A stretch of DNA of 64,000 nt from Pleodorina starrii (GCA_030267565.1 BRXU01000064.1:148796-212795), one strand, 5' to 3'. Positions 1 through 13,000 are shown, counted from the first letter of the stretch. The notes: generated from the letters alone by a model not told the origin. Numbers and translations are program-made.

Positions 1-3000
1 GCCGCGGTCCTGCAGGACATACAGCTGGTGGGTGGGCGGGCGGGTCGGGCGGCGGCTGGGTGGGTGGCTGGGCCGGCAGCAGCTTACTAGTTGTTCGGTG
101 TGGCTGGCTGGCCGGGACCCATGCGCCAGTGTTATTGCGGGAGCCCTCGCCCAGAGGGATCCGCGCCGCCACGCACCGGTTCGCGCACGACGCCGCTCGG
201 CGTCACAGCCGGGAGGTCTCCGGACGGAGAACCCCCTGTGGCCTCTGGGGGTGTTGTTGAGGGTCGTCAATGGCCGCTGGAAAGGCGCTGCACGAGACAG
301 TGAGGAGCAGGCGAGGTGGCGGAAGCGTAGGCGGTAGGGAGAGCCTGCACTGCACTGCATTGCGCTGCGTAGCTCTGTTGTCGCGCTCTGTTCTGCACTG
401 CATCACGTGTATGTGTGTGTGTGTACGTGTGTGCTGCTGCTGCCGCTGGCAGGTGTGGGACAACTGTGCTGCCTACTTCCCAGCGGGCCACGAGGCGCGG
501 GCGGCCGCGGACAGTCTGTCCCAGGCCTTTGCGCACATGTACCAGGCAGCCACCGGCCAGCAGCCCCAGGCGGCCATCCAGCAGCACCTACAGCAACAAC
601 AACAGCAGCAACAGCACCTGCAGCAGCAACAACAGCAACAGCATCAGCACCTGCTGCCGCCGCACTATGCGCTGCAGCACCCCCACCAGCATCAGCACCA
701 CCTACAACCCTTTCAGCACGCCCCGCAGCCGCCGCAGACGTTCATGTTTGTACCCGTGGACAACAACCCGCCCACGCAGCTAGGTGAGGGGGCGGTGGTG
801 GGCGGTGGGCGGCTGTGACGCCCGGACGTGGCTTTGCGGGCAATGGGCGGGGCAGTGTTTGCGTGCGTAGGTTTTCGTGGTTAGTGGCGATTGGTCGATT
901 GGCAGTTCAGCTCCGCAGAGGCGGGGCCCGCGATCCTGTGTCCCCCGGGGATTGGGGGGCGGGCGAACCAGGTTGGGGGTTAGGGAGGAAAGACGGCTGT
1001 GTACCCTGCGCTGCAGCAGGTGGTCCACGCAGCGCCTCCTCCCCAGCTCCCTCTGGTTTCGGGGCGCTTGCTCGCTCGCCGACTCCCTTACGCGCCCTGC
1101 CAGCAGGTGGTGGCCACCCGCCCACTGCCGTACCGCCCTCGGGGCCACCGTCCGGAGGTGCGATGGCCGACGGCTGCTCGCTGCAAGGCAGCGCGGCGGC
1201 GGGGATGGCGATAGCGGCTGCGACGCTCACGGCCGCCACTGCGGCGGGATCCGCGGCGGCGGCAGCAGCCACTGCCACTGCGCCGGCCGGGTCCTGCGAG
1301 ACCGCAGCGCGAGTCGTGCATCCGACGGGCGGACCTAAGCTGAAGATCTCGCTGCCGCATCACGCGGCGGCGGGGCCGGGCTCCGGCCACGGCGCCACCG
1401 CAACGCCGCACCCCGGGTCGGCGGGTGCGGATGGCCCTGGTGGCGCGGGGCAGTCGGCCGACGGAGCTGCGGGGGCGGAGGAGGGCGGGCAGTACGGGGC
1501 GGCGCATGGCAGCGAAGCGGCAGCGGCAGCTGGGGGTCAGATGGCGATGCCGGCAGGTGCGCGAGCCGCCGGATCACACCCATCCGGGCCTGGCGGGGTG
1601 CCAGGTGGCAAGGGGGACAAAGGGGCGGCGGGCAGGGCTTCAGGACAGTCTGGGGAGGTTGATGGGGCGGCGTGCGGACAGCTGCTGAGCTGCTGCGGGG
1701 TAGCGGCCGCATCTGCGTAGCTGCTGCCTGAGGATACCCCGGGTGGGGCCGCCGCCACCAACCATGAAGATTTGGGGGCGGGCGGGACCATGAGGACGCG
1801 GCGGCAGAGCTTCCGCATCACGTAATGTATGCTAAAGTCCGTCCATTCTGCCGTCCTAACTGCCTATTATTCCCATAATTAACCAACCCCGCCAAGCACC
1901 CCGCCCCCCTGCGCCCACACACCCACATCAACCCGCGCCGCGCTGCCTTGCCCGCCTCCCCGCCCTGCCTCCCCGCCCTCCAGCCTCCGGCTCCCCGGGG
2001 TCGCCCAACTCAGCCTCGGCACGCAAGCGGGCCGGGGCAGGGCCCGGGGCCGCGCTGGGCTGGGCCTCGGCCTCGGGGGCGCATGGGGGGCCGCAGCAGC
2101 AGTCGCACCCTCCCTCGCAGCAGCAGCAGCAGCATCAGTCTCCCTCGAAGAAGTCCCGGGGTGTCCCACTCCCCTTGAACGGCGTGAAGAAGGAGGAGGA
2201 CACGGAGCAAATGGTGAGCAACCGGAAGGCCGGGCCCGGCCCCGGAGCCGGCTGGCGACTGGCTGGGGGGCCGGCTGGCTGTGTTCGTGTGTTTGGGGTT
2301 GGTTGCGTCCGGAGTGTGCGACTGGGCCGGTCCGGGTGGGGCATTGGGTGGTGGGTTCGTTGTTGCTGCTGCAGCCCCTGTGCCGCTGGGCGCTTGCCCC
2401 TCCACTCCCCCTATTGGAGCTGTCGGAGCAGTGGCCAGCGAACGAGTCCCACCCTCCCGGCCTCCGCCCCATCTGCCGGCTTTCCACCCTCTAGACACGC
2501 CCCCCCCCACCACCCCGCCCTTAAAAACCCCAACCTGCAACCCATTCCTGACCTCTCCCTCCGCCGTCCCCTCCTCCGTCCCCTCCTCCGTCCCCGCAGT
2601 CGGCCAGCGGATCCATTGGCCCAGTCGTCGCGCAGCTGCCCCCGCCGGCCCCAGCGCCCGCGCCCACCTCCGGCGGGGGCGGCGGCGGCGGCGTTGTGAT
2701 GCCTGGAGGTCGCTGCGACGTGTGTCGGCGGCTGAAGAAGGGGCGCTGCGGCACCAGCACCTCGTCGCTCAAGTGCGAGTACCGCCGCCTCAACAACCTG
2801 CCGTACGCGGACCCCGTCACAGGTGCGCTGGGCGGGGCGGGGTTGGGGTGGGTTGGTGGCCCCGCGAATGTGGTCGCGGAATGCCGGTTGGGGCCGGTTG
2901 GGTCCGCAGCCGGGCAGCGCGGAAGGCGCCGGGCAGGGGCTGGTGCAGGAGTTGTCCAGCTGGGCTGGGCTGGGCTGTGAGGTGGCAGTCATCATGCAGT

Positions 3001-6000
3001 GCTCAACCCGAACACCCAGCCGCCACTCTTGACACCCTGCCGCCCGGTGTGGCACAGGTGAGCGGGTCATCCCTCCCGGCTACCTCGCTTCCTCGGAGGA
3101 GGATGACGAGGCGGCCGCAGCGGCGCACCTGCACCCGCACCCCGGGCCCGGAGGCGGAGGCGGAGGCGGAGGCGGGGTCAGCCACCGAGGCAGCCACTCG
3201 GACGGCGGCATGGGCGCGGGAGTACCGGGCGGAGGTCACTTCACGCGAGGCGGCGCAGCGCACGCGGCGGCCGTGGCAGCCGCCGCGGCGGCGGGGGCGG
3301 CGTCCTCCCCGTCCCTAGGCGGCGGCGCCGACGGTGATGCCACAACGCTGGTGCCCTCCCTCGGCGGCGCTGCGGCAGTGAAGCCGGTGCGGACAGGCGC
3401 CAACCGGCCGGGACCCAAGCCTGGGGCCCGGGCGGCGGTGCGCGAGGCGGCGGCTGCGGCGGCCGCGAACGGCGGCTCGCCGTCGCACCGGGGAGGGACC
3501 CATGGGTCAGGCCGGACGCCCAGGGCCGCAAGCGTTGGAGGCGCCGCCGGCCGCAGCCATGGGGGGAGCGGGCGGGTGCGACAGCGCGGCGGCGGCGGAG
3601 CCTCCGCCTCCACCGGCGCAGCCAGCGGCGACGCCGGATCCGATCGCCTGCAGCAGCAGCAGCAGCAGCAGCAGCTGGTACTTGATTCCATAGATGCGGA
3701 CGCGGATCTATTTTTGGATCCTGATGAGGAGCTGCGACTGGCTGCGGCCATATTCGACTCGCCGGTCCGCGACGACAACGGCTCTGCCGGCGGCGGCGGC
3801 GGGCGGCGCAGCTCCGGCAGTTTGATGATCGATGACGTTCTGTTGGGCAACCTGGGCGGCATGCTGGATGGACCGCTGGCGCTGGGGCCGGACGATGTGG
3901 AGATGGCGGCGGCGCTGCAGCCGTCGGGACCCAACAAGGCGCAGCAGCAGCAGCAGCAGCATGCGGCGGAGCGGCGCAGCAGCGGCGACGACGGGGCCAG
4001 CGCCAGCGGCGGCAAGCCGGGTGGGGCCGCGGCGGGTGCGGGTGGTTCGAAGCCGCAGACGGTGCCCCAGGCTCAAGCGGGGCTGCAGGCGGCACAGGCG
4101 GCGCTGTCGTCGGCGCAGGCGCGGCTGGCTGAGCTGGACCGGGGCTGGGTGGTGGCGGAGCAGCAGCACACGGAGCGCAAGGCGAAGCTGGCGGAGGCGA
4201 AGGTGCCGGGGGATGTGTGTGGGGGTGGGGGTGGGGCCTTATCGATTGCGTTGAAGGGAGCGCGTGTTTTGCAGCAAGCATGCACGGATGCTGCGCAGGG
4301 TTTGTCTGGCAGGTTGTGCATTACAGCGAGTGACGGCTGCTCCGTTTCCGACCCGTTCCGACCCCGTTCCGACCCCGCAGTGAAGACCGGCTGTCAGGGC
4401 CCGATGCAGCGCTCGCTGGCCCTCGCCCACTGCGCTTGGGGTGCATTACAGCGAGTGACGGCTGCTCCGTTTCCGACCCGTTCCGACCCCGTTCCGACCC
4501 CGCAGTGAAGACCGGCTGTCAGGGCCCGATGCAGCGCTCGCTGGCCCTCGCCCACTGCGCTTGGGCCTGCCTTGTGGACCCGCATGCCCAGCTGCTCGCC
4601 CCACCCTCCACCCAATAGTCAGCCGCCGCCGCCGCCACCCATTATCCGTTATCCGTAATCGGAATCGCGGCGCTTCAACTCGCGCCGGGGGATACCTGGA
4701 TACGGAAAGCGAAGCAAAGCGATGCGATGCTGTTACATCCATGCTGCCTCACCCCGCCTCGGCTCACCTCACTTCGACACCAGACCTGCTATCCGCGCCC
4801 ACCCACGCCCACGAACCGCATCCACGCCCCTCGCCCCCCTCCTCCCCCCCAGGCTGCTAAGCTCCAGGAGCTGGAGCGGGTCAGCATCGCACTGCGCACC
4901 CGGCAGGGCAACGTGGAGCACGCCCAGGCCCTGGCCGCACGAGCCACCGAGCTGCGCCAGCAACTGGAGCGGGCCCGTGCGCAGCTGGCTGCCATGCCGG
5001 GAGGCGGAGCAGCAGCCGCGGCAGCCGCCGCAGCTGCCGGAGCCGCCAGCAGCACCCCTGGTGACCAGGCGGCGCAGTCGGGCAACGGCGGCGCGCCTGC
5101 AGCCGCGGGGGTGGCGCCGGGTGTAAACGGGGTCGTGTCTGGCGGCGGTGGTGGCGGTGCGGATGGCGCTGTTGGCAACATGCTGGGTTCCGGAGCGCTG
5201 GCGTCGCGGTCAGTGACCGCCAGCAGCACCAGGACGAGCATGCGGGGCGGCTCTCCGCAGCAGCAGGGGGCATGCGGCGCCAGCGACTTCCTGTATCTGG
5301 AAGATGGCGGTGGGGCGGGGGCGGGGGCGATGCACAGCGCCGGCAGCAGCGCGCCCGCCACCAGCAGCGGCCCTCCGGGTCTGAACGGGGGCCTCAGCAC
5401 GACAGCGGGGGCGGGCACGGCCCATGCGGGGATGGGTGGCGGTGGCGCGGGGGAGAACGGGCTGGCCGGTGCCAGCCATCCCGGCCATGCGCAAGGAGCA
5501 GCCGGTGGCGCTGGTGGCAGCGCAGCGGCGGCGGCGCTGATGATGCCGGGGCAGGGTGGTGACGCACGCAGGGCGTCGTCGTTGCCGCAGCTGCAGTCGC
5601 AGGCACACCACCCCCCACACCACCAGCCGCCGCCGGTCGCCCCGATGCAGCTCGAGAAGCAGTCATCGTCCCCGCTGACGCAACAGCCGCAGCTTCCACA
5701 CAGGCCGGAGCAGCCCCAACAGCAGCAGCCGCAGCAGCAGCAGCAGCCCCAACAGCCGCAGCCGCAGGTGCCGGCGGCGAGCCCTTCCGCGCTCCCTCCG
5801 TCGGGTGTGCCCGGCATGGTCCTCAGCGCCGTGTCGGGCCCTGGCTCCCAGCAGCAGCAGCAGCAGCAGCAGCAACCCCCTCACCCTCACCCTCATCATC
5901 CTCATCACCACCACCTTCACCCCGCACATTCCTCATCTGCCCACGCGGAGGGCCACTCCAGCCAGTCGGTGCCGCAGCAAGGTCAAGGGAGCCAGCAGCA

Positions 6001-6580
6001 GCAGCAGCAGCACGGCGGTGCTCCGCAGCAGCAACATGCACTGACAGGGCTGGGCCAAGCAGCGCCAGCTGTTGATGCCGCTACACACATCAAGCCGCTA
6101 CAGCCGCTGCCACCGCCGCCGCAGCAGCAGCACCAACAACAACACCAGCAGCTGCAGCAGCAACTACAGCAACACCAACAACACCAACAACAGCAGCAGC
6201 AGCAGCTGGCGTTGCAAGCGCAACAGCAGCTCCAGCAACAGCAACAGCAGCAGCTGGCGCTGCAGCAGCACTCGATGCATCAGCAACAGCTGCATCAGCA
6301 GCAACTGCATCAGCAGCAGTTGCAGCAGCAACAGCAACAACAACAACAGTTGCAGCAGCAGCAGCAGCAACAGTTACAGCAGCAGCAACTGCAGCAACAA
6401 CATCAACACCAACAGCAACCGCAACACCCGCAGCAAGCGCTGCAGCAGCAACAGCAGCAGCAGGCGTTACAACAACAGCAGCAGCAGCAGGCACTGCAGC
6501 AACAGCAGCAGCAACAGGCTCTTTTGCAGCAGCACCACGCCCTGCAGCAGCAACACCTGTTGCAGCACATGCAACAAATG

Positions 6581-6612
<32 letters not shown>

Positions 6613-7201
6613 CGCGCCCCCCCAGCAGCAGCAGCAGCCCCCCCAGCAGCAGCAGCAGGTTCTGCAATACCAGCAGGCCGCTGCGGCGGCGGCCGCCGCA
6701 GCCGCCGTACAGCAGCAGCAACAGCAGGTGCTGCTGCAGCAGCAGCTCTACACCAGGCAGCAGCAGCAACTGCACATGATGCAGCTGCAGATGCTGATGC
6801 AGCAGCAGCAACAACACCAACAACATCAACAACAGCAGCAGCAGCAACAGCAGGCAGCCCTGATGCGGCCCCCGCTGCAAATGCCCCTGCAAGCGACAAC
6901 ACCGGCCGGGGGCAGGTCGTCGCCCCCGCAGGTCCAGGTCCAGGTCCAGGCGCAAGCTCAGGTCGCGGGTTTGCATGGAGGGCAGCAGCCTCACGCTCAG
7001 GCCGCGGCAGCAGGTGGAATGGCAGCAGCAGCTGCTGGCCCCACAGCAGCCGCGTTGCAGCAGCAGCAGCTGCAGCACCATCACGCGGCCCACGGATCAC
7101 AGCTGCCCGGCGGTGCGGCAGAGTTCGGCGGGGTGCCGGCGGCGGTGGCGATGGGGGCTCACGGCCCGGTGCTGCTGCAGTCCTCGGCGGGGACGGCGTA
7201 G
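1..7201 (+). CDS. Bromodomain protein with Gln-rich C-terminal tail (5' end outside window)
   Basis: Seen: seven exons join in phase: 1-27, 453-783, 1017-1556, 1984-2213, 2600-2822, 3058-4202 and 4853-7201, giving 1615 codons including the TAG stop. The first two encode AAVLQDIQL then VWDNCAAYFPAGHEARAAAD, which matches the C-terminal half (helix B, BC loop, helix C) of a bromodomain; the N-terminal half lies left of the window. Known: bromodomains bind acetyl-lysine on histones. Odd: the conserved Asn of the BC loop (second residue of the usual YN) is Phe here. Next come poly-Gln/His, Ala/Gly-rich sequence, a basic SPSKKSRG patch near 2150 that could be a nuclear signal, a Cys cluster near 2703-2780, a possible helical segment (QAQAGLQAAQAALSSAQARL, near 4070-4130) continuing from 4853, and about 500 residues dominated by Gln. 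Inference: a nuclear chromatin or transcription co-regulator. The family is supported by only about 40 residues. Confidence 0.72.
2703..2780 (+). other. Candidate zinc-binding Cys cluster (C-x2-C-x7-C-x8-C)
   Basis: Within the bromodomain gene, the exon at 2600-2822 reads GGRCDVCRRLKKGRCGTS, with a fourth Cys eight residues later followed by a basic EYRR stretch. Four Cys in about 20 residues amid Arg and Lys is unlike the low-complexity protein around it and suggests a small zinc-coordinating, possibly DNA-binding, module. There is faint resemblance to half of a CXXC finger, but I cannot assign a named family. Confidence 0.45.
4317..4565 (+). repeat. Direct tandem duplication of about 125 bp inside an intron
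   Basis: Two near-perfect copies, 4317-4441 and 4442-4565, each begin tgcattacagcgagtgacgg and end at cactgcgcttggg. They lie in the 650 bp intron 4203-4852 of the bromodomain gene. Each copy carries the same ccccgcag acceptor-like site, so the duplication also doubles a potential cryptic splice acceptor. Confidence 0.92.
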
Positions 7202-7475
7202 ATGGCTGCGGCGCTGGTTGCTGAGAGGATGGGCTGAGGTCGAGGGGCGGGGTTGGGGGCGGGGGGCAGCTGCGCGATGCGCCGACCGGGTCGTTGCACC
7301 ACCCGGACAGCACCACCGGATGCCCTCCCTGGGTACTGGGCACTGGGGGGAAGGGTCCTGGAGCGCCAACCGGGTGCAGATGTGGATGACGTTTTCGTGC
7401 TTATATTCATCGAGCTGCTCTCGCTCAAGCCCCGCCCGGCTGGCAATGGGCTCGGCTCTATATATGTAGGGGGCA

Positions 7476-7480
7476 TGTAA
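7476..7480 (+). terminator. TGTAA polyadenylation signal of the bromodomain gene
   Basis: TGTAA, the usual volvocine poly(A) signal, lies about 275 bp after the stop at 7201 in the context ggcatgtaacacaat. It implies a 3' UTR of roughly 290 bp. Confidence 0.6.
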
Positions 7481-7830
7481 CACAATCACGGTGCCTGACG
7501 GACGGACGGGTGGGGCAGCCCTTCCGTCGCTGTACGACAGATGGTAACTTGGCAGTGGCGGGGCGATACCCTCACGGCGCCCCGCCCCGCCCCCCCCCCC
7601 GCCCCCCCGGGGACGGCCTCAAACGGGGGCTGACCCGATGGGTCCGGACACCCCGCTGGCTAGGCTGGACTGAGATGTTGCGGTTGCGGTTTTGGACACA
7701 CGGCAAGACGATGCCTACTTGGTATGGTAGCTAAGGCGGGGCGGGACCCTGACGGCGCGTTTTTGGTGTTGGTTTTTTTCGCAGTGCACAACAGGGTGGC
7801 TCGAGACTTGCGCGGGATGCGCTGATGGTC

Positions 7831-7897
7831 GGACGGACGGACGGTCGGACGGACGGACGGACGGACGGACGGACGGACGGACGGACGGACGGACGGA
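7831..7897. repeat. GGAC tetranucleotide microsatellite
   Basis: About 17 units of ggac/cgga, interrupted by a single T substitution (ggacggtcggac), lie downstream of the bromodomain gene. On the minus strand it gives the Ser-Val-Arg-Pro periodicity seen in the antisense open frames. Confidence 0.95.
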
Positions 7898-8900
7898 TGA
7901 GCTGAGCGCGGCCTGACAGCGTGCCCTGAACGGACGACGAAGAACTGAGAACTGCGCGTATATGTGTGTGTGTGGGGTTGATTGCAGCATCCAACTCGTG
8001 TGTGTGGGGGGGACATGGACCTGGGCCTTCCGCTCCTCCAGAGAGACGGCGGTGTGCGCTACTGCCGCTACCGCTGCCGCTGCAGGTCGCCGTCCCGCTG
8101 CTGTGCGGATCGGAATGTTCGGCTGCGAGGCAGGGCGGGACCTCGTCGGGAGGTCGGCGAGCAGCAGCGGTTTTGGACGGGACGGGGACAGGGAGGCCCC
8201 TGCCCCTTCAAAAAGGGTTTTTGAGTCGGGGAGCTCTACCAGACACGGACACCGCACTGCCCCCGCAGGACTGACCGCAGTGGGTTTCCTCCTGTCGGTC
8301 CCAATGTCTACATGGATGCATCACGAATCCACCATCACGTGCGTTGTCGTTTCCCCCTCGAATGCATAAAAGCAACCAACGCGCGAGGTGAAGGGCGCGG
8401 GTCAATTTTGGCGGCGGCGTCAGCTGGCGCCTGGTGCCGCCCTGGTGGGCTGGGGTGGTGTGCTGCCCACCGGCTGCGGTGACTCCGGTACGGCAGCACA
8501 CATCGGATTGGATCGGATCGGATCGGACGCAGGCGGGGTGCTTGCCAGTGGGTGGGTGGGTGGGTGGGTGGGTGTGCCCTCCGGTCGGATTGGCAGGGCG
8601 GTCGCAGCGGGTCGGATGGCTCGGCTGCGGTCGACATTGGGTGCTCCTGCGAGTCGTTGGTTCCGACGTTGCATACGTACGTTGTTGTTGTGGACTGCTG
8701 CGCCGCTCGTTGGCTGCATGCCTTGCTCAAAGGCGGGCGGTCTGGTCGGCCGACAGCCAGGCGGGCTGTCTGGTCGGCAGTCTGTCTGTCTGTCTAGGTG
8801 TGGACTGTGGAGGCAGCATGTGGAGGCAGGGGGCGAAGCGGGTGGCCGCACCCTTCTCTTATACGGTACCGGGTGTCCGGGTCGGGCCAGTTAGGCCAGA

Positions 8901-8941
8901 TGAGGTGAGGTGAGGTGAGGTGAGGTGAGGTGAGGTGAGGT
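8901..8941. repeat. GGTGA pentanucleotide microsatellite
   Basis: Eight consecutive tgagg/ggtga units. A shorter GTGG run lies at about 8550-8573. Both are in the intergenic stretch. Confidence 0.9.
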
Positions 8942-10074
8942 CGGTTCAGACCGCGACGCAGTTACCGGTTGTGCGTTGTCGTGGCCAGGGCAGCTGCTGC
9001 TCGAGGGGGGGATCTGCATGAGACGGCTGATGGGTGCGACTGACGCGGGGCCCTCCCTGGACGCGGGGATGGATGGAAGGGCGCCCCGCAACCGCGATGG
9101 TTGCGGTCGTTGCGCACACACCTCACCGAATGGACTTCGCGCTTTGACTACTTGATCCGTCGGTTTCGTGGACATATATTAAGGTCTTGTCTCAAAACTG
9201 AAGGGCTTCTTGTATGCGCTCGGGGTGCGGTTTTCGGTCTGCATCTGTCTTTTTTGTGTGTTCTAGCTTAAACGTGACTCGTTGAGCTCGGCAGAACGAA
9301 GAATGATGAAGTCTGCTACCTAAATTATCGAGTCATGTGCTCCCGCTATGGCTTCTGGCTAGGGCAGGCGGAGGCAGATGGATCGGAAGTTGGTCCTAAC
9401 TGACGCATCTTGAGGAAACGCAAATGTCGGGCGCGGACGACATATAATTATACCTTCGATTCCGTGCATGGGCCTTGCAATCACAGACGACCACTTGAAA
9501 CAAGTACAGGCGTATGCGGCAAGAAAAAGAAGGGAACGCTGATGTTCCGTGCAGGTTTCCGAAGCGGCCTGCTCGTCTTCCCGTGTTCTTAACAGCGCGC
9601 ACAGCTTCTATGTTTGTTAAATTGAGTATTGTAACAACATGGGATTGTAAACAAATTATACATTTGATCCAAACGCTCTTCTGCTCTGGCGTCGCGTCGT
9701 CAGCGCTGTATGCGGAGCCCTGTCGACGAGTCACATACAGACTTGCTTTCAAATGCTTGAACTATTATCACTTTTCATAAAATTACAAAAAATTGACACC
9801 TACGATATCTAGCATGCCTGCCACGTAAAGCACGCCCTTGTACCGGTACACGGCCTGCTGCGATGTCAGCGACGGTTTGCGTAGTGTCCCCAAACCCGCA
9901 ACACGGCCTCCGGGTGTGCCAGTCAATCCAACAATATGCCACGGGATTGAATTTTGTGGTAATTTCAGGTAGGGAAGTCGACTGTGCGCGCGCGGAAAGC
10001 GCCTGGGAGCCCTTCCGGCCCGTCGCGTTGCGGCATTGTCCGTGAAGCGTTTTCCCGCCCATTTGCACCGCAGC

Positions 10075-13000
10075 CACAGCCGCTGGTGTTCAGTATGGCC
10101 CCGTGGATCCCGACATCACATTGCTGGCTGGGCGCGTCGTGCGCATTGCGGATGCGGCGCCGCGAGCGGGCGTCCGGGTACGCTGGGGAGCCTGTCCGTC
10201 CTGTATCGTGGGCCTGGGTGGGAGTCAGGGTGGCGCATATTACAGCATGCAACCGAGAAAGTCCGCCGCATTAAGGCAGACGGCGCCTTACATACCGACA
10301 GCGTGTCTTCTGGCTGGTTTGCCTCCCCTCCTGCAAACGAACGGATCGCCAACCTTAATGCCCGCACCCAACCAAAAGCACAACAAGAGACCTCCTTCCC
10401 TAACTACACAACTCCCAAGTCTGCAGCGGTTCGCTCTCCTCGGGGTGAGGGCTGCGGGGCCGACCCCCTTTCCCATCCCTGGAGAACGGCTGCCTGGCAC
10501 CTGGCTCCCTGGCGACGGCCCGCCCTTCCGCGCTTTCCGACAACGGCCCATCGGCGCAGGTGCAGTACCGGCCGGCGGGCCAGGACCTGTTCGTGAGCGC
10601 TGCGGCTGCTTTGGGTCTTCGTACCGGACTGCTGGGTCTCCAGGCGCTGGAGGGCTCCGAGGCCTTTGGGCTGCAGTCGCTGCAAGCCGATTGGCTGGTG
10701 CTGCTGCAAACAGGCCACGAACCCCTCGTGCTGCAGGTCTGAGGGGGGCGGGCGTGGCGGGGGGACGTGGCGGGCGGGTGTGGCGGGCGGGTGTGGCGGG
10801 CGGGCGGGTGAGAGGAAGGAAGGGCGCCCGCGGCCAGCAACCACGGCAGGGGGTTGAGTGCATGTGCACAGCAACATCTACGACCTGAAGCCTGGGCCCT
10901 TGGCTTTCGGCCCCACTGGCCTACAGAGATGGCCGACAACCGAAATCAACAAACTGTCGCCGCTAATTGCTTTGCTACTAGCCAGGTGCAATCTGGGTGC
11001 GGTCTCCATCCAGATCCGGCCGCCGCGCCCCTCTGCGCTGTGGCTGCCCTCCCCCTCCCCCTCCCCCACCCCCTCCCCGCTCAGGAGCTGTCCGTCAGCC
11101 CCGCGGGAGGGATCACACCCTGGGTCGACTCCCCGGGGGGATCGGAGTCCTGCAGGCCAGGGGGCCACTCTCCGGGCGGGAGCGGCGCCTTTGGCCGAGG
11201 AGCCGTCACCACCCCGGGCCAGCATGTGCTGTCATCACCATCGCCGCGCACATCGGCGCCGGGGGCTGCTGCCCGCCCCAGTGATTCCCACCAGGCCGCC
11301 TCTCTTGGAATGGATGCGCTCCCGAGCGGCGACTTGGAGGCTCGGCGGCTGCCCAGTCAGCAGCAGCAACAAGCAGGTGATGAGGGCCGTTCCACCATGA
11401 CGACAGACGGCCGCCCGTCGGCCTCAGTCGCCGCTGCCGCCGCCATTGCCTCGAGCTGGTGAGTCACGCCGGAAGTGGGCAATTAGAACGGCCCGGGGCC
11501 GGAAGTGGGCGAACTGAGGTGCTGAAGTGTGCAGCCTGGTATGGTGGGTTGAAGCGGGCTTGCTGCTTAGCATTTGTGCTTTGGGCCGGGGCGCGTTTCG
11601 CCGCCGTTGGGTGCATCAGCGGGCAGGATCTGCCAGGAGCGAGAGCGATGGACGCAACAGGGGTTTGATGCCGAACAGACGAGCGAAGTTCCACTTTCTT
11701 TTTGCATGGCTGTCCGCGACTGGGATCGAAATCGGGATCGGCAGTGCAGGGGACAGGTGAAGGCGCGCAGCGCACCCACCCACCCACCTACCCTAGATGG
11801 GACGGGCCCCTGGGCAGATCCTGGGCCATGCGGTAGCACGCACCAGCTTCGCCACTGCCCCTTAGGCTGCATCCCCTCGATACTTACACGGGCCGAACAT
11901 ATGGCTGCGTGCCCCGTGATCCATGTTGGACTCGAGCCTTCACTCGGTGTGCCTACGTGCGTTGCTGCTGCTGGACTGCCCGGTGCTGTCCCCGCCCGCC
12001 ACAGGATCCTCCGAGCCAGGGCGCGGAGTGGTCAAGAGGATGAGGGCCGGGGCAGCCCCAGGTCGCAGCACACGAGTACCTCCCTCCCCGGGGGTGAGCC
12101 GGCGGCCCCGTCAGCCCAGCAGGTGGGTCCTCCGGGGGCTAGGGCAGTGGGAGGGGCGGAGTTAGGGGAGCGGTTGTGCGAAGGGCTTGCGAGGTAGACG
12201 CGGCCGCAACAAGGTGCATCGTGGGATAGAAGAACCCCGGCATGGGCATGTGTCCGAGCGATTCAATACACACGCGGTTTTTATGCCCGGACACTTGTGT
12301 CTGGCCTTCTTAGAAGTTTGAGCAGGGGAAGCTCTTAGCCATGACGGCGGTAATAAGCGGCGGCTGGCGAGGTGGGGAGGTGGGGACCAGGACACAGCTT
12401 TTCGCAATACGCCACCTAGCTGGGCGAGTGGGGGAGCAAGGGACGGTGCAGGGCCCTCGGGACTCTCACAAGCAAGGCGCCAGCCAGCCAGCCAGCTGTA
12501 GCACGGTTCCGCTTGCCGCCTCAGCCCACCTCATCCACTGCCCCTGCACTGCCCGCTGCCCATCACCTCCACTCAGGGGAGGGGCCCGGCGGATAAGAGC
12601 CTGGCCTCCGCCGTACTGGATGACGGTACAACGTCGCCACAGCGCCCCGCCCTGGTGCCTCTGATGCAAAGGATTCGGGCAATGGCCCGGGGAGGGGGAG
12701 GCGGAGGGGGAGCCAGCGGTGGCTCACAAGACGGCTCCAGCCGACATGCGCCATCCCCGCTGTCATCTCCCCAGCCGCCGCAGCCGCCGCTGACGCCGTC
12801 GACGCAGCAGCATCCGCAGCCGCAGACCTCGGCTCCGGTCTACCGCTGCCCCGCCTTTCCCTTCCTTGACCAATCGATCCTGCAGAAAGTGGCGGCCGCC
12901 GCACAGCCACTTCAGCTCAAGGCGTCGCCCAGGGTTCTGCGTCCCGGACAAGCGGCTGCATGGCCGCTCGAGGGCGCTCCCGGCGAGTTGCCTCCTCAGC

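Larger units (their letters stand above)
7202..10070. other. Intergenic stretch with microsatellites, no gene recognised
   Basis: After the 3' UTR there is a GGAC tetranucleotide array, several GGTG and GGTGA short repeats, and an AT-richer part from about 9100 to 9780. Open frames here are short and overlap on both strands without exon-like composition or splice sites that chain in phase. The right part probably includes the promoter and first exon(s) of the next plus-strand gene, which I could not define. Confidence 0.5.

Noticed and set aside
4789..7343. Long antisense open frames opposite the Gln-rich tail (Leu, Ala and Cys-rich proteins of 200-417 codons)
   Set aside because: CAG/CAA repeats read in other frames give poly-Leu, poly-Ala, poly-Ser and poly-Cys without stops; only the poly-Gln frame chains with neighbouring exons.
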